In this document: positions 53,735-62,984 of the stretch, piece by piece
Layout of the letters: every line of letters starts with the position of its first letter
Numbering within the stretch: position 1 is the stretch's first letter
Origin: Mangrovimicrobium sediminis
GTDB taxonomy: Bacteria > Pseudomonadota > Gammaproteobacteria > Pseudomonadales > Halieaceae
Assembly (NCBI RefSeq): GCF_004745945.1
Contig: NZ_SRLE01000007.1
Span: 248,001-312,000 of the forward strand
DNA: 64,000 nt
Direction: 5' to 3'
Translations under genes and position numbers: made by a program
Notes under the pieces: generated by a model
Databases searched by the model: none
What the model was told of the DNA's origin: nothing
The model's input: only the letters and a program-made list of their open reading frames with translations

Positions 53735-54445
53735 TCACGTCGCCTGCCCCGTGTCCTGCTCCAGCCAGCGGTAGCCCATGCCGTAGGCGGTCTCGATGGC
53801 CTCGAAGCGCTCGTCCACGGCGAGGAACTTGCGGCGGATGCGCTTGATGTGGGAGGTGATGCTGCTGTCGTCGAGCACCACGTTGGCGGCATCCATCAAC
53901 TGCTGGCGGCTGCGCACGTGGCCGGGGTGGCGGGCCAGGGCGTGGACCATCCAGAACTCGGTCACCGTCAGAGCTACGGCCTGCCCGCTCCAACTCGCGG
54001 TCATGCGCTCGGTATTCAGCGCCAGCGCGCCGCGGCTGAACTGGTGCTCGCCGGACTCCGGCGCACGCAGGGCGCGCACCCGGCGCAGCAGGGCGTTGAT
54101 GCGCGCCAGCATGTGCGCCTGGCTGATGTCCTTGGTCAGGTAGTCGTCGGCGCCCAGGCGCAAGCCGGAGATGATGTCGAGCTCGGAGTCGCGCGCGGTG
54201 AGGAAGACGATAGGCAGTTCCGGGGCGCGGCTGCGCAGTTCCCGGCACAGCTCGAAGCCGCCCTCGGCGTCCTCGCCCAGGCCGACATCGATGATCGCGA
54301 GATCCGGCAGCTGTTCGCGCAGCGCCGTCGCGGCACTGTCGCGCGCGGCGAAGAGGGAAACGCGAAACCCCTGGCGTTGCAGGGCGTCGCGGTAGTTCTC
54401 GGCGAGCGCAGGCTCATCCTCGACGATGGCAATGTGTTGCGGCAT
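53735..54445 (-). CDS. pdsR: Response regulator of the proteobacterial dedicated sortase system
   Basis: 236 residues. The receiver domain (1-120) has acidic D10/E11, phosphoacceptor D53 and TAR/K switch positions (LTARD, TKD). The C-terminal OmpR-type winged helix (about 135-230) includes TVTEFWMVHALARHPGHVRSR and SITSHIKRIRRKF. Order and context match the TIGR03787-type regulator. Likely activates the divergent target/sortase operon via the GCCACAATT repeats in the spacer. Confidence 0.9.
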   Translation of the reverse strand: MPQHIAIVEDEPALAENYRDALQRQGFRVSLFAARDSAATALREQLPDLAIIDVGLGEDAEGGFELCRELRSRAPELPIVFLTARDSELDIISGLRLGADDYLTKDISQAHMLARINALLRRVRALRAPESGEHQFSRGALALNTERMTASWSGQAVALTVTEFWMVHALARHPGHVRSRQQLMDAANVVLDDSSITSHIKRIRRKFLAVDERFEAIETAYGMGYRWLEQDTGQAT

Positions 54446-54509
54446 TGGGCTGTCTGCGCCGACCGGGTGCGCCCATGGTTCCAGAAACCCCCGGCCGGCT
54501 CAAGCGGCT

Positions 54510-54575
54510 GCCACAATTCGCCACAATTGATCAGCGCTTTGCCCGAATCGTGACGCGGCGATGCCCGATTGTGGC
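54510..54575. promoter_or_regulatory. Candidate PdsR boxes: GCCACAATT repeats
   Basis: Two direct copies of GCCACAATT start at 54510 and 54520, exactly 10 bp apart, the spacing OmpR-family dimers use. A third, inverted copy (GATTGTGGC, 8 of 9 matches) lies at 54567-54575. All fall in the 167-bp spacer between the response regulator and the sortase-target gene, upstream of a TGTAAT -10-like element (54578-54583) without a good -35. Pattern is seen; binding is inferred. Confidence 0.6.
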
Positions 54576-54612
54576 GCTGTAATGCTCCCGACCACAGCCT
54601 GGGAGCCAGATC

Positions 54613-56772
54613 ATGTCTTTTGTTTTTCGTACTGCCGGCGCGCGCCGGCCGCGCACCGGGTTAGTCGCCCGGCTTTTCATCGTGTTGTTCTGTTGCGCGT
54701 CGGCGGGCTTTGCCGCCGCGCAGGCCGAGGTCGAGGAGGGCGGCGGCGCCATGCGCTGGCGCGATCCCTCCAGCGGCACCTACGCCCCGGCACTCACCCA
54801 GTCCTCGCGGGTCGAGCTGGGTATCGCCGGCATGCTCGCCCGGGTGCGCCTGGAGCAGACCTTCCACAACCAGACCGACCAGTGGCAGGAGGGCGTCTAC
54901 AGCTTCCCGCTGCCGCCGGATGCGGCGGTGCGGCACCTGGAGATGCGCGCCGGTGAACGGGTAATCATCGGCGAGGTGCGCGAGCGCGAGGAGGCGGCGA
55001 ACGTCTACCGTGAAGCGCGCGCCGCCGGCAAGAAGGCCGCGCTGGTGGAACAGCAGCGGCCCAACCTGTTCACCACGCGCATCGCCAACGTCGCGCCGGG
55101 CGAGCAGGTCAGCGTGCGGCTCGAGTACGTGCAACAGGCGCAGTACGCGGGGGGCGAGTTTTCCCTGCGCGTGCCGACGACGCTGACCCCGCGCTACATT
55201 CCCGGCGTGCCGTTGGCCGAGATTGCGGCGGAGGAAGAGCTGGCCGAGACAGTACCACTGTCCGTGGATGAGTACTTCGGCTGGGCACGCGCGACCACTG
55301 AAGTGCCCGACGCCGCGGCGATCACCCCCCTGCAGTACCGGCAGCCGGGCTCGGACAGCGCCCCCCTCAACCCGGTCAGCTTCGACGTAGACCTCGACGC
55401 CGGCATGCCCCTGGCCCGGGTGGAAGCGCTGTACCACCGCATGAACCTGTCACGCGATGGCGAGCGCTACCACCTGGTGCTGGCCGATGGTGTGGCCGAG
55501 ATGGACCGCGACTTCGAACTGCGCTGGCGCCCGGTCACCGGCGCGACACCGCGCGCGGCCCTGTTCACCGAGGCGGTGGACGGCGAGTACTACGGCCTGC
55601 TCATGGTACTGCCGCCGGCACTGGCGGCGGATCAGCAGGTGTTGCCGCGGGAGATGATCTTCGTGGTCGACACCTCCGGCTCTATGGGCGGCGAGCCCAT
55701 CCGCCAGGCCCAGGCCAGCCTGCAATATGGCCTGGCCCAGCTGCGCCCGGGCGACAGCTTCAACATCATCGCCTTCGAGTCTACCACCCGCGCGCTGTTC
55801 AACCGCGCCCAACCGGTGAGCGAAACCTCGACCGCGCGTGCCCGGGCCTTCGTGCAGCGCCTGCAGGCGGGCGGCGGTACCGAGATGTTGCCCGCCCTGC
55901 AGCGCGCGCTGTCCCCACAGGGCGTCGCGCGGGCAGAGCCGGAGGAGCGCGGGCAGCGGCTGCGCCAGGTGGTGTTCATCACCGACGGCGCAGTGGGCAA
56001 CGAGCAGGCATTGTTCGCCGCTATCCAGCGCGAGCTTGGCGACAGCCGCCTGTTTACGGTCGGTATCGGCTCCGCGCCTAACCAATGGTTCATGCAGCGC
56101 GCGGCGGATGCCGGTCGCGGGTTCAGCGTGCAGGTGGGGCGTATCGAGGAGGTTGGCGAACGCATGGCATCGCTGTTCGAGCGTATCAGCGCACCGCTGG
56201 CCCGCGAGTTGCGCGTGCAGTGGCCGGTGGCGGTAGAGGCCTGGCCGGCACGTGTGCCGGACCTGTACCGCGGTGAGCCGCTGGTGCAGGCGGTGCATTT
56301 CGGAAGCACGCCGCCGGCGGGTGAGATCGAGGTGCACGGCAGGCTTGCGGGCCAGGCCTGGCGACAGTCAGTTTCAGTACCGGCCCTGCCCGGGGCGCAG
56401 CCGCACAGTGGTGTCGCCAGTGTCTGGGCGCGGCGCAAGATCGCCAACCTGATGGCGCAGCCGGGCGATACGACCTCGGCGCAGGAGACCCGCGCGGCGG
56501 TGCTCGAAGTGGCGCTGGCGCACCAGTTGCTGAGTCCCTACACGAGTTTCGTTGCAGTGGAGCAGCAGCTGTCGCGCGACCCGCAGGTGCCATTGCGCGC
56601 CGGCGCCGTGCCCAACACCCGGCCGCAGGGCCAGTCCGCCCAGCCGTACGCCTACCCGAACACCGCGACCTCCGCCCGCGCGAAGGTCCTCCTGGCCAGT
56701 CTGTTGTTACTGCTCGGCCTGCTGGTCCACGTCATGCGTCAACCGGAGCCGCTGCCCCATGCGGCTGCCTGA
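54613..56772 (+). CDS. Marine proteobacterial sortase target protein (VIT/VWA)
   Basis: 719 residues. Signal peptide with a twin-Arg-rich n-region ends near AAAQA (38). VIT domain (about 50-180; QTFHNQTDQWQEGVYSFPLP) and VWA domain (about 345-520) with intact MIDAS DTSGSMGG (D353, S355, S357). The C-terminus has the sorting signal YPNTAT, a hydrophobic helix and a short basic/polar tail, consistent with the TIGR03788 type processed by the sortase encoded next. Overlaps the sortase gene by 14 bp. Likely anchored on the cell surface for adhesion or interaction. Confidence 0.9.
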   Translation: MSFVFRTAGARRPRTGLVARLFIVLFCCASAGFAAAQAEVEEGGGAMRWRDPSSGTYAPALTQSSRVELGIAGMLARVRLEQTFHNQTDQWQEGVYSFPLPPDAAVRHLEMRAGERVIIGEVREREEAANVYREARAAGKKAALVEQQRPNLFTTRIANVAPGEQVSVRLEYVQQAQYAGGEFSLRVPTTLTPRYIPGVPLAEIAAEEELAETVPLSVDEYFGWARATTEVPDAAAITPLQYRQPGSDSAPLNPVSFDVDLDAGMPLARVEALYHRMNLSRDGERYHLVLADGVAEMDRDFELRWRPVTGATPRAALFTEAVDGEYYGLLMVLPPALAADQQVLPREMIFVVDTSGSMGGEPIRQAQASLQYGLAQLRPGDSFNIIAFESTTRALFNRAQPVSETSTARARAFVQRLQAGGGTEMLPALQRALSPQGVARAEPEERGQRLRQVVFITDGAVGNEQALFAAIQRELGDSRLFTVGIGSAPNQWFMQRAADAGRGFSVQVGRIEEVGERMASLFERISAPLARELRVQWPVAVEAWPARVPDLYRGEPLVQAVHFGSTPPAGEIEVHGRLAGQAWRQSVSVPALPGAQPHSGVASVWARRKIANLMAQPGDTTSAQETRAAVLEVALAHQLLSPYTSFVAVEQQLSRDPQVPLRAGAVPNTRPQGQSAQPYAYPNTATSARAKVLLASLLLLLGLLVHVMRQPEPLPHAAA

Positions 56773-57361
56773 GCGCGCCCGGCGCTGGCTGGTCTCCGGC
56801 CTGGTGGTGCTCGCCGCGCAGCAGCTGGCCGCGGCGAGCTGGATTCACGTAAAAGCGGCGCTGGCCCAGGTGTTGGTGCGCCATGCCTGGAGTGCCGCGC
56901 TGGCGGACGGGCAGCGGCACAAGCCCTGGCCCTGGGCGGATACCTGGCCGGTGGCGCGCCTGCGGGTGCCGCAGTTGGGCATCGACCAGATCGTGCTCGC
57001 CGGGGCCAGCGGCAATGCGCTCGCGTTCGGCCCGGGCCTGGACGAGGGTGGCGCGGTGCCGGGCAGTGCCGGTACCGCGGTGATTGGTGGCCACCGCGAT
57101 ACCCACTTCGCCTTCCTGCGCGAGTTGCGCGCCGGCGGTCCGGTACTGCTGCAAACGCCTGATGGGCGCTGGCGCTACTATCGGGTGGCCGAAGCCGCGG
57201 TCGTGGATTCCCGGAGCGTCACCGCGGCGCCGCGTCGCGAGGGAGCGCCGGTACTGGAGCTGGTCACCTGTTATCCCTTTGAGGCGTGGCTGCCGGGCGG
57301 GCCGCTGCGTTACGTGGTTACCGCGATGCCGCAGCCGGCGCCGCAGCGTGTACATTTATAG
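56759..57361 (+). CDS. Proteobacterial dedicated sortase
   Basis: 200 residues from the ATG at 56759. An N-terminal membrane helix (10-26) and a sortase beta-barrel with His112 (VIGGHRDTHF), Cys171 (LVTCYPF) and Arg184 (GPLRYVV). Matches the TIGR03784 marine sortase class, which is dedicated to the upstream target. Co-translated with it through the 14-bp overlap. Confidence 0.93.
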   Translation: MRLPERARRWLVSGLVVLAAQQLAAASWIHVKAALAQVLVRHAWSAALADGQRHKPWPWADTWPVARLRVPQLGIDQIVLAGASGNALAFGPGLDEGGAVPGSAGTAVIGGHRDTHFAFLRELRAGGPVLLQTPDGRWRYYRVAEAAVVDSRSVTAAPRREGAPVLELVTCYPFEAWLPGGPLRYVVTAMPQPAPQRVHL

Positions 57362-57393
57362 CTTGCGATAGTGGGGTGGGGTAGCGGCCGGGA

Positions 57394-58296
57394 TCAGGCG
57401 GCGCGCAGCAGCCGGGCGGGGGCTTTCTCCACCCGCGGCATGTCCTGCGAGTCCCGGCTCAACAGGGCCAGCGACTGGCAGGGGCCGATATTGATAAAGC
57501 GCTCGACACCGTGCTCGCGCTGCAACTGCGTCATGGCCTGGGTCCAGCGCACCGGCCGCGTGTAGCAGTGGCGCATATCGGCGAGCAGGTCCTCGCAGGT
57601 ATTCAGGAAGCGCAGTTGTACCGCGGAATAGACCGGACGGTCCGGGTCGCGGCCCGAACTCGCCCACTGGTCCAGGGCGAGGTCGTTCAGGGTGGGTTCG
57701 ATCAGCGGGGAATGTACCGGGAACGGCACATGCGGACCCTCGCAGGCCCAGCCGCGGCGGCGACAGGCGTCTTCCACCACGCGCAGCGCCAGTTCGGTGC
57801 CGCTGATAATGGCGTGGCGTCTCGACATCACCGAGATCGCCAGTCCCATCAATTCGCAATCGCGCTCGAAATCCCGGTCGATGACCCTGCCCGCGGGTGC
57901 GCGTACGCTGCAGGTCTGGCCCAGGTGGTGCGGAAAATTAACGGCGTTGTCGTCAAAGTGCCGGCACAGGCGCACTACCTCGGCGAAGGGCAGGGCGCCG
58001 GTACAGACATTGCGTGCGAGGTCGCCCAGCGAGCAGCCGACCATCACGTCCGGTTGCATCCCCGCGCTCATCAGGTGGTGGGCGATACCGCACTGGTAGG
58101 CACAGGTGATCGCCGCCACTGCGCCATAGGCACCCGCGTCGGCAAGGGTGGCGCAATCCTCCTGCCACTGTCCGGCGAAGCCGCCCTCGCGCAACTGCGC
58201 CAGGCGCGCCTGCACCGACGGCAGTTCGGCGTAGCGTTCGCGGTCGCGGCGCCGCAGCGCGCTGTGCAGGCCGGGGAAGAGAAAAGCGGTGCGCAT
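57394..58296 (-). CDS. Stand-alone FabD-like acyltransferase domain protein
   Basis: 300 residues from the ATG at 58296. FLFPGLHS at the N-terminus, a GCSLG nucleophile elbow (Ser in VGCSLGDLARN), a conserved VPFPVHSPLIEP His segment and a late FINIGP motif are those of malonyl-CoA:ACP transacylases and the AT domains of polyketide synthases. The usual GHSLGE is altered to GCSLGD and no ACP, KS or PKS gene is near. Convergent with the sortase operon. Cargo unknown; fabD proper would be expected in the fatty-acid cluster elsewhere. Confidence 0.8.
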   Translation of the reverse strand: MRTAFLFPGLHSALRRRDRERYAELPSVQARLAQLREGGFAGQWQEDCATLADAGAYGAVAAITCAYQCGIAHHLMSAGMQPDVMVGCSLGDLARNVCTGALPFAEVVRLCRHFDDNAVNFPHHLGQTCSVRAPAGRVIDRDFERDCELMGLAISVMSRRHAIISGTELALRVVEDACRRRGWACEGPHVPFPVHSPLIEPTLNDLALDQWASSGRDPDRPVYSAVQLRFLNTCEDLLADMRHCYTRPVRWTQAMTQLQREHGVERFINIGPCQSLALLSRDSQDMPRVEKAPARLLRAA

Positions 58297-58470
58297 CAGG
58301 GGTGGGCCGTGGTCGCCTTGCCGCAGGCGGAACTGCTGGGGGAGGGAGCCACCGCGCAGTAGCGCCCGGTGTTGCAACGCGGCATGTCGATTCTCCGTCG
58401 GCGTTTATAGTGTCTTATCGAGGTCCCAGCCTACCACCGCGGGATGCCGCGGGCAGAAAAACCTGCCGGT

Positions 58471-58501
58471 TTTACGCACTGCGTCACGGTTGTGCTAGAA
58501 T
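58471..58501 (+). promoter_or_regulatory. Probable thrS-operon promoter
   Basis: TTTACG, 19-bp spacer, TAGAAT preceded by TGC (extended -10). Transcription would start near 58508, about 100 nt before thrS. The region between is consistent with an untranslated leader as in other thrS genes. Confidence 0.55.
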
Positions 58502-58605
58502 GCGCGCCCTTTTCACGATCCGGACCCGGGAACGAGCCCCGGAGTTCGATGGAAGCTGACTCACGTGGCCTTTAGTAGGGGTCACCACTGACACAAGGAA
58601 AGCTC

Positions 58606-60528
58606 ATGCCCGTCATTACCTTGCCCGACGGCAGCCAGCGCAGTTTCGACCAACCCGTCAGCGTGCACGAGGTTGCCGCGGATATCGGCCCGGGCCTGGC
58701 CAAGGCCGCCCTGGGCGGTGTGGTGGACGGCCGCGAGGTCGATACCAGCCACGTCATTGAGGCCGATGCAGCGCTGGCCATTATCACCGAGCGCGACGAC
58801 GCCGGCCTGGAAATCATCCGCCACTCTACCGCCCACCTGCTGGCCCAGGCCACCCAGCAGTTGTTCCCCGGCGTGCAGGTGACCATCGGCCCGGTCATTG
58901 AAGACGGCTTTTATTACGATTTCGCCACCGGCCACAACTTCACTCCGGAGGACCTCGAGAAGATCGAGGAGCGCATGCGCGAGATCGCGCAGCAGGACCT
59001 GCCGGTGGAGCGCATCGTCTATTCGCGGGAGAAGGCCATCGAGCTGTTCCGCAACATGGGCGAGCACTACAAGGTACAGATCATCGAGGACCTGCCGGCG
59101 GGCGAGGAAATCTCCGTCTACCAGCAGGGCGAGTGGATGGACCTGTGCCGCGGCCCGCACGTGCCCAGCACCGGTAAATTGAAGGCGTTCAAGCTGACCA
59201 AGGTGGCCGGCGCCTACTGGCGCGGCGATGCGAAGAACGAGATGCTGCAGCGCGTCTACGGCACCGCCTGGGCCAACCCCAAGGAACTGAAGGCCTACCT
59301 GCACCGTATCGCCGAGGCCGAGAAGCGCGACCACCGCAAGATCGGCAAGCACCTGGACCTGTTCCATACCCAGGAAGAGGCCCCGGGCATGGTGTTCTGG
59401 CACCCGGCGGGCTGGAGCATCTGGCAGACCATCGAGCAGTACATGCGCGAGCGCCAGCGCGAGCACGGTTACGACGAGATCAAGACGCCGCAGTTGGTGG
59501 ATCTCTCGCTGTGGGAGCGCTCCGGTCACGCCTCCAAGTTCGGCGACGACATGTTCGCGCTGAAGGCCGAGGACCGCGATTTCGCCATCAAGCCGATGAA
59601 CTGTCCCTGTCACGTGCAGGTGTTCAACCAGGGCCTGAAGTCCTACCGCGACCTGCCGCTGCGCCTGGCGGAGTTCGGCTCCTGCCACCGCAACGAGCCC
59701 TCCGGCTCGCTGCACGGCATCATGCGCGTGCGCGGGTTTACCCAGGACGACGCGCACATCTTCTGCACCGAGGAGCAGATCCAGCCGGAGGTGTCGGCAT
59801 TTATCGACTTCCTGCACGCGGTCTACGCGGATTTCGGTTTCGATGAGGTCATCTACCGGCTCTCCACCCGCCCCGAGCAGCGCGTCGGCTCCGACGCGGA
59901 CTGGGACCGGGCGGAGAAGGCCCTGGCGGACGCCCTCGATGCCCAGGACCTGCCCTGGGAAGAGCTGCCCGGGGAGGGCGCCTTCTACGGGCCGAAGATC
60001 GAATTCTCGCTGAAAGACTGCATCGGGCGGGTGTGGCAACTGGGCACGATCCAGGTGGATTTCTCCATGCCGGGGCGCCTGGACGCCCAGTATGTGGCGG
60101 AGGACGGCTCGCGCCAGGTGCCGGTCATGCTGCACCGCGCGATCCTCGGATCCTTCGAGCGATTCATCGGGATTCTCATCGAGCATTACGAGGGAATCTT
60201 CCCCACCTGGCTGGCCCCGACCCAGGCCGTGGTGATGAATATTACGGACAAGCAGGCGGATTACGCCAAAAGTGTGGAAGATTCCTTAAAAAACAAGGGC
60301 TTTCGGGTCATTTCGGACTTGAGAAACGAAAAGATCGGCTTTAAAATCCGCGAGCACACTTTACAGAAGGTCCCCTACCTCCTGGTAGTGGGCGATAAAG
60401 AGGTGGAATCACAGACACTGGCCGTGCGCGCACGTCGCGGCGAGGACCTGGGCAGCATGGATCTCGAAGCCTTTACCCGGGTGCTCAGCGAGGACGTAGC
60501 GCGGCGCGGTCGTATTGCATTGAGTTAA
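58606..60528 (+). CDS. thrS: Threonine-tRNA ligase
   Basis: 640 residues, full length. N-terminal TGS domain (1-62), editing domain with [10 protein letters not shown], class II core with the zinc-binding Cys in [13 protein letters not shown] and motif 2 near [11 protein letters not shown], motif 3 GSFERFIG, and an anticodon-binding C-terminal domain. Ribosome-binding site AAGGAAA. First gene of the thrS-infC-rpmI-rplT cluster. Confidence 0.98.
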   Translation: MPVITLPDGSQRSFDQPVSVHEVAADIGPGLAKAALGGVVDGREVDTSHVIEADAALAIITERDDAGLEIIRHSTAHLLAQATQQLFPGVQVTIGPVIEDGFYYDFATGHNFTPEDLEKIEERMREIAQQDLPVERIVYSREKAIELFRNMGEHYKVQIIEDLPAGEEISVYQQGEWMDLCRGPHVPSTGKLKAFKLTKVAGAYWRGDAKNEMLQRVYGTAWANPKELKAYLHRIAEAEKRDHRKIGKHLDLFHTQEEAPGMVFWHPAGWSIWQTIEQYMRERQREHGYDEIKTPQLVDLSLWERSGHASKFGDDMFALKAEDRDFAIKPMNCPCHVQVFNQGLKSYRDLPLRLAEFGSCHRNEPSGSLHGIMRVRGFTQDDAHIFCTEEQIQPEVSAFIDFLHAVYADFGFDEVIYRLSTRPEQRVGSDADWDRAEKALADALDAQDLPWEELPGEGAFYGPKIEFSLKDCIGRVWQLGTIQVDFSMPGRLDAQYVAEDGSRQVPVMLHRAILGSFERFIGILIEHYEGIFPTWLAPTQAVVMNITDKQADYAKSVEDSLKNKGFRVISDLRNEKIGFKIREHTLQKVPYLLVVGDKEVESQTLAVRARRGEDLGSMDLEAFTRVLSEDVARRGRIALS

Positions 60529-60540
60529 CGGAGAATCAGC

Positions 60541-61074
60541 ATTAAGAAAGACACCAAGGGCGCGGCGAAGAAAGCGCTGACCAACGACCAGATCACGTCG
60601 GACCCCGTGCGTCTCATTGACGCCGAAGGCCAACAAGTGGGGATCGTGCCCCTTAGCGAGGCCAAGGCGGCGGCGGAAGCCGTCTCGCTGGATCTCGTAC
60701 TGATTGCTGATTCAGATCCCGCAGTCTGCAAGATCATGGACTACGGGAAACACATCTTTGAGGCGAAGAAGCAGAAGGCTGCTCAGAAGAAGAAGCAGAA
60801 GCGGACTCAAGTCAAGGAGATGAAGTTTCGTCCAGGGACGGAAGAGGGAGACTACCAGGTCAAGCTACGCAACCTGACCCGTTTCCTTGAACACGGCGAC
60901 AAGGCCAAGGTCACCCTGCGTTTTCGCGGGCGTGAAATGGCCCACCAGGAAATCGGCATGGAGCTGCTCAAGCGAGTAGAAGCCGACCTGGCCGAGCTGG
61001 GTTCTGTCGAGCAACATCCGAAGATGGAAGGTCGACAGCTCACTATGGTTATCGCCCCCAAGAAGAAGCAATAA
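60541..61074 (+). CDS. infC: Translation initiation factor IF-3
   Basis: 177 residues using the rare ATT start at 60541, as in other gammaproteobacteria where IF-3 discriminates against this codon and so represses its own synthesis. A GGAG site lies 6-9 nt upstream. N-domain [12 protein letters not shown]-like and C-domain [19 protein letters not shown] segments are classical. A later ATG/GTG (60607) would lose 22 conserved N-terminal residues. Confidence 0.97.
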   Translation: MKKDTKGAAKKALTNDQITSDPVRLIDAEGQQVGIVPLSEAKAAAEAVSLDLVLIADSDPAVCKIMDYGKHIFEAKKQKAAQKKKQKRTQVKEMKFRPGTEEGDYQVKLRNLTRFLEHGDKAKVTLRFRGREMAHQEIGMELLKRVEADLAELGSVEQHPKMEGRQLTMVIAPKKKQ

Positions 61075-61134
61075 CGGCACTGTGACGCCTTATTCGCTTC
61101 ATTGTTATGACTGCTAAATGCGGAGTATTGAGAA

Positions 61135-61329
61135 ATGCCTAAAGCAAAAGTTCACAGCGGCGCAGCCAAGCGGTTCAAGAAGACCGCCGGCGGCTACAAG
61201 CGCAAAAGCGCCTACAAGAGTCACATCCTGACCAAGATGACCACCAAGCGGAAGCGTCAGCTGCGTGGAACCTCCATGATTCACAAGAGTGATGAGGTTC
61301 TGATCGATCGCATGCTGCGCGCCAAGTAA
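61135..61329 (+). CDS. rpmI: 50S ribosomal protein L35
   Basis: 64 residues, basic, with [17 protein letters not shown] at the N-terminus and a normal length. Lies between infC and rplT, co-transcribed with both; L20 usually represses this pair. Confidence 0.98.
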   Translation: MPKAKVHSGAAKRFKKTAGGYKRKSAYKSHILTKMTTKRKRQLRGTSMIHKSDEVLIDRMLRAK

Positions 61330-61354
61330 CGGTTAACCGGAAAGGAGAAGACTT

Positions 61355-61714
61355 ATGCCTCGCGTAAAACGTGGTGTGGTTGCACACCGCCGCCACAAGA
61401 AAATCATGAAACAGGCCAAGGGCTACTACGGTGCCCGCAGCCGAGTGTTTCGCGTTGCCAAGCAGGCCGTTACCAAGGCCGGGCAGTATGCATACCGTGA
61501 CCGCCGCCAGCGCAAGCGTCAGTTCCGCTCGCTGTGGATCACCCGTATCAACGCCCAGTCGCGTGCCAACGGCCTGAGCTACAGCCGCCTGATCGACGGC
61601 CTGAAGAAGGCCGAGATCGGTCTGGACCGCCGCGTGCTGGCGGACCTGGCCGTACACGACAAGCCGGCTTTTGCCACGATCGTGGAGCAAGCGAAAGCCG
61701 CCCTCGCGGCTTAA
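61355..61714 (+). CDS. rplT: 50S ribosomal protein L20
   Basis: 119 residues; [17 protein letters not shown] and [15 protein letters not shown] are characteristic. Early-assembly protein that binds 23S rRNA and, in E. coli, represses rpmI-rplT translation. AAAGGAGA site 26 bp after rpmI. Confidence 0.98.
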   Translation: MPRVKRGVVAHRRHKKIMKQAKGYYGARSRVFRVAKQAVTKAGQYAYRDRRQRKRQFRSLWITRINAQSRANGLSYSRLIDGLKKAEIGLDRRVLADLAVHDKPAFATIVEQAKAALAA

Positions 61715-61775
61715 GCCCAAACCCGCGCTTCGGCCTGTAGTGCGAAGCGGATCGCTGGCGACATGTGAAAAATCG

Positions 61776-61808
61776 AAAGGGAAAGGGCTCCGCTCTTTCC
61801 CTTTTTTT
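61776..61808 (+). terminator. Terminator or attenuator between rplT and pheS
   Basis: A 10-bp stem AAAGGGAAAG/CTTTCCCTTT with a 9-nt loop and a run of T residues, 62 bp after rplT. It could separate rplT from pheST or act as an attenuator; no Phe-rich leader peptide is visible upstream, so simple termination is favoured. Confidence 0.85.
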
Positions 61809-61814
61809 ATGGAC

Positions 61815-61911
61815 AGGACGTCCGGTATGCCGCGGAAGCCATGGATGGCGATAGCGGCGAATGTGCAGGATGTACGGTACGTCGCGGAAGCCATAGATGG
61901 CGTTAGCGGCG
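61815..61911. repeat. Imperfect 45-bp direct repeat upstream of pheS
   Basis: Two copies (61815-61859 and 61867-61911), 39 of 45 positions identical, separated by 7 bp. Each contains a CGCGGAAGCCATNNATGGCG core with a GCCAT/ATGGC inverted repeat, so each can form a small hairpin. An intergenic-repeat family member is likely. Confidence 0.85.
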
Positions 61912-61945
61912 TGGTTGGGGATACGCCCCAGACTGTGAGGAATAG

Positions 61946-62965
<1,020 letters not shown>

Positions 62966-62984
62966 CCACAGCGAGACCGACACA

